A stretch of DNA of 64,000 bases from CALBZH01 sp964538515 (lineage in GTDB: Bacteria > Desulfobacterota > Syntrophobacteria > Syntrophobacterales > Syntrophobacteraceae). The DNA is taken from positions 8,352 through 72,351 of the forward strand of contig CAZIEW010000017.1 in NCBI GenBank assembly GCA_964538515.1. The letters run 5' to 3'. A model generated the notes under the pieces. It was not told where the DNA came from, did not search any database, and worked only from the letters and a program-made list of their open reading frames with translations. A program made the translations under genes and the position numbers. Each line of letters begins with the position of its first letter. Positions within the stretch are counted from its first letter, which is position 1. This document shows, in pieces, positions 63,218 to 64,000 of this stretch.

Positions 63218-64000
63218 TCAAATCACTTTGGCTTCGTCATGCAGGGCCTGAACGAGCGCAGCGGCTTTCCCCGTTGCGTCCAGACCTTCGTCAATGATCC
63301 GCCCCGGTTTTCTCTCGGGGGGCATCTCGAGGGACGTGATGCGAATCTTGGCCGCACTGGGTCCAAACTGGCCTGCATCCAGGCCGAAATCAGCCAGTTT
63401 GCTCATGGCGAGGGGTTTTTTCTTCGCTTTCATGATCCCCGGCAAAGAGGCGTAACGGGGGTTCCAGACCGCGTGCGAGCCGCCAACGGTCACGACAAGC
63501 GGGAGCGTCCCTTCGAGGAGCACCTTTCCGCCTTCTACGGGTCGCTCGATGCTCAAGCCGGCTTCATTCGAGTCGAGGGACACAGCCATGGCCAGGTGAG
63601 GCCACCCGAGGAGCTCGGCGACCATGGGGCCCCTTTGGGCATGGTCATAATCGACAGCGCGAGAGCCGCACAGGACGACATCGGCTTCGAGCTTGCGCAC
63701 GGCTGCCGCCAGTGCCTTTGCGATGGCCAGGCTGTCGCTCCCTTCGAGGGCCGGGTCATCGATCAAAACGCCCGTATCCGCGCCCATGGCGAGGGCGGTC
63801 CGGATGGATTCGACGACCCGTTGGGGACCGAAGCTCACCACGGTCACGGTGCCGCCATGCTTTTCTTTGAGCCGCAGAGCCGCTTCCACAGCGAATTCGT
63901 CGTAAGGGTTGATGACCCACTTGAGGTCGTTGGTCGCAATCGACTTCCCGTCGCCGTCGATGCGAATGACGGACTCCGTGTCGGGGGTTTGTTTCAACAG
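63218..64000 (-). CDS. etfB: Electron transfer flavoprotein beta subunit (5' end outside window)
   Basis: About 260 residues visible; the frame is open to the window edge, where KQTPDTESVIRI is the family's near-N-terminal KQVPDT region, so only a few residues are missing. AMP-binding features include NDLKWVINPYDEFAVEAALR, AMGADTGVLIDDPAL and the recognition stretch LCGSRAVDYDHAQRGPMVAE. The C-terminus ends normally. It forms an operon with etfA downstream. Confidence 0.95.
   Translation of the reverse strand: MLKQTPDTESVIRIDGDGKSIATNDLKWVINPYDEFAVEAALRLKEKHGGTVTVVSFGPQRVVESIRTALAMGADTGVLIDDPALEGSDSLAIAKALAAAVRKLEADVVLCGSRAVDYDHAQRGPMVAELLGWPHLAMAVSLDSNEAGLSIERPVEGGKVLLEGTLPLVVTVGGSHAVWNPRYASLPGIMKAKKKPLAMSKLADFGLDAGQFGPSAAKIRITSLEMPPERKPGRIIDEGLDATGKAAALVQALHDEAKVI

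Noticed and set aside
1..64000. CRISPR arrays, tRNA, rRNA and phage genes
   Set aside because: Scanned for regular short repeats, tRNA T-loop motifs, and phage structural or integrase genes; none was seen.

Overview
The window looks like a scaffold piece from a GC-rich (about 60%) anaerobic Desulfobacterota-type bacterium, a sulfate reducer or syntroph of the Syntrophobacter/Desulfovibrio sort. I infer this from the dense heterodisulfide-reductase-like (Hdr) genes, two formate dehydrogenases, EtfAB, many PAS-type two-component systems and two NtrC-type sigma54 activators. No rRNA, tRNA, CRISPR array or phage module was seen. A run of ten Ns at 52726-52735 marks an assembly join inside a kinase gene.

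Layout. 1-2559: 3' part of a PAS/GAF sensor kinase. 2740-16951 (minus): a formate block read right to left. It holds a double-module HdrA, a cytoplasmic formate dehydrogenase with a NuoG-like N-terminus, an HdrA-MvhD fusion, a secreted DUF1573 protein, a Tat-exported formate dehydrogenase pair (FdhA, FdhB) and a DUF166 protein. 17292-20363: a small inverted-repeat element, then a response regulator and a membrane sensor kinase that are both frameshifted. 20695-26001 (minus): an operon of secreted rhodanese, secreted transglutaminase-like protein, and a TtrB/TtrA-like iron-sulfur/molybdopterin pair with no membrane anchor gene. 26365-29373 (plus): a type II restriction-modification island (C5 methyltransferase, PD-(D/E)XK nuclease, Vsr).

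29521-32486 (minus) is a kinase with a Rossmann-like N-terminus plus an NtrC regulator. It diverges from a plus-strand operon at 33423-45268: a membrane HdrC-cytochrome b-HdrD fusion, HdrA with an inserted NfnB/GltD NAD(P)H module, MvhD, an FrhB-like protein, a double HdrA, HdrC and HdrB. An archaemetzincin follows, then, on minus, a glycine-cleavage-H-like protein with a good sigma54 promoter. This protein diverges from a second NtrC regulator (47575) and a run of kinases (48978-54073). 54311-56078 (minus) is another kinase/receiver pair. 56062-58990 encodes two unusual membrane proteins that join a GspE_N/MshEN-like domain to repeated DUF202 units, next to a divergent PEP-synthase-like protein (59135-61705). 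The window ends in etfA and a partial etfB.

Taken together, the genes suggest electron routing between formate, NAD(P)H or another low-potential carrier, disulfide/thiol couples, and the quinone pool, with periplasmic formate and possibly sulfur-oxyanion enzymes feeding it and several redox-type sensor kinases controlling it. The pathway logic is inference; the domain assignments come from motifs read in the translated sequence.
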